From a virus, in IMG/VR virus record IMGVR_UViG_3300006086_000039, positions 1 to 22,313 of that record: a stretch of DNA of 22,313 nt. The stretch is one strand, 5' to 3'. The notes under the pieces were generated by a model. The model had not been told where the DNA came from. It saw only the letters and a list, made by a program, of their open reading frames with translations, and did no database searches. Below, one piece after another: positions 19,715 through 22,313 of the stretch. The translations under genes were made by a program, and so were the position numbers. Position 1 is the first letter of the stretch. Each line of letters begins with the position of its first letter.

Positions 19715-20181
19715 CAGTCCTCGTCAAACATTGGCAACCCACATCTTTGGCCGCGATCTTCGATGCGATCCAGGCTGAAGCGTTTTGCAATCGGGCCATT
19801 CGCGAAGCGACTGTTCCGGACATGATCGAAATGGCGGCATTCCGGGGTGGCTTACCAATTATCGCGTGTCTGTCCGCGAAGCCTCATATTGATGATCAAT
19901 CTCCGCGGTACGTCGCACTATGGATAATGCGGTCGATAGGCCACCGGATAGGGGTTTCCAAAACTCGCCCCGCTGATCTTTATCGGGACACGCACCCACG
20001 CCCACGGAACCGCGTCGAATATGAGGCTGTGCAGGGCGAAATCGCGTTGCTCGACACTCAGGCACTTCATTGGCTGCTTCCCGGCGATGGTGTTTTCGCG
20101 GCGGTTGGATTCGAGACTGATATAATGCCGACGATTGAAGAGGTCGAGGCGCGGTTTGCGATGCTTGGAGAGGCGCCATAA
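19711..20181 (+). CDS. Unknown protein (156 aa)
   Basis: ATG 19711 in an ATGA overlap. Soluble alpha/beta protein starting MTVLVKHWQPTSLAAIFDAI, with FRGGLPIIACLSAKPHIDDQ and, near the end, LLPGDGVFAAVGFETDIMPT. No membrane segment or catalytic motif is recognised. Confidence 0.65.
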   Translation: MTVLVKHWQPTSLAAIFDAIQAEAFCNRAIREATVPDMIEMAAFRGGLPIIACLSAKPHIDDQSPRYVALWIMRSIGHRIGVSKTRPADLYRDTHPRPRNRVEYEAVQGEIALLDTQALHWLLPGDGVFAAVGFETDIMPTIEEVEARFAMLGEAP

Positions 20182-20405
20182 TGGAAGCGAACGAAATCGA
20201 GCGCGCTATCGGCGTCAGTCATGGCTACGTCCACGCGATAGCCATGATCAAACATCAAATCGGTGTGATGCGGTATTTCCCGATTCCTCCTCGCCATAAA
20301 CGGCGCAGGATCGCGCGCGAGGCCAAGATCAAACCGTTACAGATCATTCAGGAACGGCTGGAAGGCGATCTGCGGCGATTGCAGGCCGCGATGAAGTCTA
20401 CGTGA
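20181..20405 (+). CDS. Unknown basic helical protein (74 aa)
   Basis: ATG 20181 in TAATG overlap. MEANEIERAIGVSHGYVHAI is followed by a very basic region (PRHKRRRIAREAKIKPLQII) and a helical end (ERLEGDLRRLQAAMKST). The net positive charge suggests nucleic-acid binding, unproven. Confidence 0.6.
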   Translation: MEANEIERAIGVSHGYVHAIAMIKHQIGVMRYFPIPPRHKRRRIAREAKIKPLQIIQERLEGDLRRLQAAMKST

Positions 20406-20450
20406 ACCTCAACCCCAAAGCCCGGCGTTCCTCCCCGCCGTGGCTCGCCG

Positions 20451-20491
20451 GCCCCGCGCGCTCCCCTCACCCAGACGCAGGCGCGCGGGGC
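20451..20491 (+). other. Strong GC hairpin between genes
   Basis: GCCCCGCGCGC (20451-20461) pairs perfectly with GCGCGCGGGGC (20481-20491) around a 19-nt pyrimidine-rich loop. No T-tract follows (CATTTATG). It lies in the 111-nt gap after the stop at 20405, the largest internal gap in this operon, and 25 nt before the next ATG. It may slow transcription, protect mRNA ends, or partly terminate. Confidence 0.6.
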
Positions 20492-20516
20492 TGGCATTTA
20501 TGAAAGGAAGTGAGTG

Positions 20517-20804
20517 ATGTCGCAGCTTCCAAAAGACCGCATAATCAAAATCGAGTTTGAGTTCTTGTTGCCGGTGAGTGCGACACAGGACGAAATCGCG
20601 GAATGGGTGTCGTTTGAAACCGGCTCTGGTTCAATGTCATGCGCCAACCCTCTCTGCGATAATGAACTGGAATTTTGGGGCAAACGCCCGGTTTTGACAG
20701 ATACATATCTGCAAGGCCGCACTATTGAATCCAACCGCCGTCAAATTCCTGTAGGCATTACAACCGTCGATGTTCAGTACATCCGGGAGCCCGTTATCTC
20801 TTAA
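20517..20804 (+). CDS. Unknown protein (95 aa)
   Basis: ATG 20517 is 8 nt after AAAGGA; GTG 20514 is passed over. MSQLPKDRIIKIEFEFLLPV is beta-rich, followed by an acidic helix (SATQDEIAEWVSFETGSG), two Cys in SCANPLCDNE, and a beta end (PVGITTVDVQYIREPVIS). No domain recognised. Confidence 0.65.
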   Translation: MSQLPKDRIIKIEFEFLLPVSATQDEIAEWVSFETGSGSMSCANPLCDNELEFWGKRPVLTDTYLQGRTIESNRRQIPVGITTVDVQYIREPVIS

Positions 20805-20808
20805 CCCA

Positions 20809-20823
20809 GGCGCAACGTGCGCC
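20809..20823 (+). other. Small perfect hairpin
   Basis: GGCGCA-ACG-TGCGCC forms a 6-bp stem with a 3-nt loop, 4 nt after a stop and 20 nt before the next ATG. No T-tract, so not a canonical terminator. Confidence 0.4.
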
Positions 20824-20842
20824 ATAACGAAGGACCCAACCA

Positions 20843-21145
20843 ATGTCTGACGAGCCAAGCGACTGGCTAACAACCGACAAACCAACCGACTGGATTATCT
20901 GTGGCCGCAATATCGGCACGGCAACCGGATGGGACCAGGCCGATACATGGATCATGCAGATTTACAATCTGGTGCCGCACCCAAATTACAAAGGCCCAGT
21001 GAGTGAATGTATCAGCATCGACTTTGAGAGCGGATTTTTGGAAACTTACAACGAAAGCGGTGATCTGATCGAAAGATGCGATCTTCTATCATCCATCGCT
21101 GACTGCCCGATCGAACGAACCACAGACAAGGAGTTAACGTCATGA
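20843..21145 (+). CDS. Unknown acidic protein (100 aa)
   Basis: RBS GAAGGA precedes ATG 20843. The start has a repeated (S/T)DW unit (MSDEPSDWLTTDKPTDWIIC), then NIGTATGWDQADTWIMQIYN and an acidic C-terminal half (CISIDFESGFLETYNESGDL). The high acidity is reminiscent of DNA-mimic or anti-defence proteins, but composition alone proves nothing. The end encodes AAGGAG for the next gene. Confidence 0.65.
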   Translation: MSDEPSDWLTTDKPTDWIICGRNIGTATGWDQADTWIMQIYNLVPHPNYKGPVSECISIDFESGFLETYNESGDLIERCDLLSSIADCPIERTTDKELTS

Positions 21146-21420
21146 CCGAATCGCACCTTCTGTTCCACACCAAAGTCCGCCTCCAGGACTCCCCGCTCGG
21201 CCTCCCCACGGTAATGCCAGAGCATGAAGCCGCCATCGTCAAGGCCCGAGGCATCCTGGAGGCCGCTGGGCTCACGCTGGATCGTTCGGATCATCCCGCC
21301 GCCGAACAGCCCGTGGTGCGGGTCAGAGCGCCGCGAAAGATGCGGGGGAATGGGGCGGCTCCGGCAAATGCGGAGACCGAGGCGAACAAGTTGGCCGAAG
21401 CGTTGGCGTTGACGCCATGA
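21142..21420 (+). CDS. Unknown protein (92 aa)
   Basis: ATG 21142 overlaps the previous stop, SD AAGGAG. MTESHLLFHTKVRLQDSPLG, then HEAAIVKARGILEAAGLTLD and a basic, Ala-rich end (RVRAPRKMRGNGAAPANAE). Soluble, no domain recognised. Confidence 0.6.
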   Translation: MTESHLLFHTKVRLQDSPLGLPTVMPEHEAAIVKARGILEAAGLTLDRSDHPAAEQPVVRVRAPRKMRGNGAAPANAETEANKLAEALALTP

Positions 21421-21596
21421 GTGATGCAACAGAAACGGCCTGTCCTGATAGGATGCGGAAGGATAATCTATTGAGCGATGCGCTAGGTGATATCAGTGCA
21501 GCCTTTGACGCGGGCTCGCGAGGAGATTGGCTACGTGCTGACATCCTCCTTAAACTTGCTCTCGATGAAATCGCCGATGCGGGAGTGCTGCCATGA
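21417..21596 (+). CDS. Small acidic helical protein (59 aa)
   Basis: A frame exactly spanning two ATGA overlaps. MSDATETACPDRMRKDNLLS, then DALGDISAAFDAGSRGDWLR and ADILLKLALDEIADAGVLP. Helical and acidic. Coupling on both sides supports it although it is short. Confidence 0.6.
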   Translation: MSDATETACPDRMRKDNLLSDALGDISAAFDAGSRGDWLRADILLKLALDEIADAGVLP

Positions 21597-21856
21597 CTGA
21601 CACACCCGGCCCCGGTCACAATACCGGCGGCATCGACGCCAGCCGCCTCCGTTCATTGGTCGAAAGACTGGAACGCCTGGCCGAAGAACGCAAGGCGTTG
21701 GGCGAGGATTTCAAGGACGTGATGCTGGAGACCAAGAGCGCCGGGTTCAACCCAAAAGCGATCCGCGTCCTGCTTCGTAATCGTGCCCAGGACAAGGCCA
21801 AGGCCGAGGCGTTGCAAAGCGATGTGGATATTTATGAACATGCGTTGGGGGATTGA
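21593..21856 (+). CDS. GapR-like DNA-binding protein (DUF2312 family)
   Basis: An 87-aa protein. Residues 13-86 follow the DUF2312/GapR pattern: IDASRLRSLVERLERLAEER, then KALGEDFKDVMLETKSAGFN, PKAIRVLLRNRAQDKAK and VDIYEHALGD. GapR of Caulobacter is a nucleoid-associated protein that encircles overtwisted DNA ahead of moving polymerases and stimulates topoisomerases. Alphaproteobacterial phages often carry homologues, probably for replication or transcription of their own DNA. The usual coiled-coil arrangement is intact. ATGA overlap upstream. Confidence 0.85.
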   Translation: MTDTPGPGHNTGGIDASRLRSLVERLERLAEERKALGEDFKDVMLETKSAGFNPKAIRVLLRNRAQDKAKAEALQSDVDIYEHALGD

Positions 21857-21859
21857 GGG

Positions 21860-22060
21860 ATGACACATCCTAGCGCCAGAACTTTTCTTGCCGATCGCGA
21901 CACGCGACCACCAGAACGCGCCGCGCGGTGGTGGAAGGCACTCCATATGTTGGAAGACTTGCGCCACGACCGTAATCGTCAGGCCCGCGATCTGGCCAGA
22001 CTGGACCGGGAAATCGCGGCCAAGGAGATTGAGTTGACCGCGCTGGTGTTGAAGGATTGA
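21860..22060 (+). CDS. Small coiled-coil protein (66 aa)
   Basis: ATG 21860 has GAGGG immediately before it. After a basic start (RTFLADRDTRPPERAARWWK) residues 26-66 form a long charged helix with heptads (HDRNRQARDLARLDREIAAK; EIELTALVLKD). It follows the GapR-like gene by 3 nt. Function unknown. Confidence 0.6.
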   Translation: MTHPSARTFLADRDTRPPERAARWWKALHMLEDLRHDRNRQARDLARLDREIAAKEIELTALVLKD

Positions 22061-22062
22061 GC

Positions 22063-22313
22063 ATGACCCGCACCCTCCCCTTGACCCCGGCAACCATCGA
22101 GATCAACGGTTCCGTCTACCGTGCCGACGCCACGATCTGGGCCGGGTTCCGGTGGCCGTCTGCCATAGTGAGTCATGACGCAACCATGCTTAGTGTTGGA
22201 TGGTATCATATTGACGACATGGCGGGCGCAAATTGTATCTATTGTATTCGGCCACGGGAAAAGTATGCCGGTTATCGATTCGTGAAGGCGCGGAACGGGA
22301 ACTGGGTGTTGCG
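22063..22313 (+). CDS. Unknown protein, 3' partial
   Basis: ATG 22063 starts 2 nt after the previous stop and the frame is open to the window end (83 codons). MTRTLPLTPATIEINGSVYR, then WAGFRWPSAIVSHDATMLSV and NCIYCIRPREKYAGYRFVKA. A CxxC is present. No family is recognised from this part. Confidence 0.6.
   Translation, partial: MTRTLPLTPATIEINGSVYRADATIWAGFRWPSAIVSHDATMLSVGWYHIDDMAGANCIYCIRPREKYAGYRFVKARNGNWVL

Noticed and set aside
1-22313. Insertion sequence, transposase or integrase
   Set aside because: No DDE, serine- or tyrosine-recombinase motif and no terminal inverted repeats were seen in any convincing frame.

Overview
The window looks like part of a tailed-phage genome or prophage (Caudoviricetes) from a GC-rich proteobacterium, most likely an alphaproteobacterium. 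Support comes from a phage-type glycine-rich tail fibre, a holin-like protein with a GH19-type endolysin, dense arrays of 30-200-codon genes joined by ATGA, GTGA, TGATG or TAATG stop/start overlaps, a GapR-like (DUF2312) protein typical of alphaproteobacteria and their phages, and two small HTH regulators. No integrase, terminase, capsid or polymerase gene is visible, and both ends cut through genes. The host assignment is inference.

Layout. (1) 2-3837, rightward: the 3' part of a tail fibre, an exported subtilisin-like protease with lower GC, a short protein ending in a PEP-CTERM-like tail, small membrane proteins and an unknown protein, closed by a strong UUCG-loop terminator (3897-3929). 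(2) 3934-4066: a tRNA 3'-half-like element on the minus strand (possible att site or tRNA remnant), then a promoter that appears to fire exactly at the start codon of an HTH gene. (3) 4067-12846, rightward: HTH regulator, a Fic enzyme with its own inhibitory motif, the lysis genes (holin-like, endolysin, small lipoprotein), a PD-(D/E)XK-like nuclease, an AAA+ ATPase flanked by a membrane micropeptide and exported proteins, several conserved phage orphans, an Acb2/Tad1-like anti-defence protein, a Tat-type lipoprotein and an HExxE protein. (4) 12880-18361, leftward: eighteen small, mostly overlapping genes, many with CxxC zinc-ribbon signatures, preceded by a perfect leftward terminator placed between any upstream promoter and the first gene. 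(5) 18560-22313, rightward: a Cro/cI-like XRE gene, again with a leaderless-type promoter, then small genes ending with GapR-like and coiled-coil proteins.

How it fits together. The divergent region 18362-18559 looks like a phage control switch: XRE gene and early genes to the right, a small-gene operon to the left that probably needs antitermination. Rightward block 3 carries lysis plus host-interaction genes. The strongest accessory candidates are the Acb2/Tad1-like cyclic-nucleotide sponge, the compact Fic protein, the AAA+/envelope cassette (8001-9799) and the tail-linked subtilase. Functions are assigned from motifs read by eye; no database search was possible.
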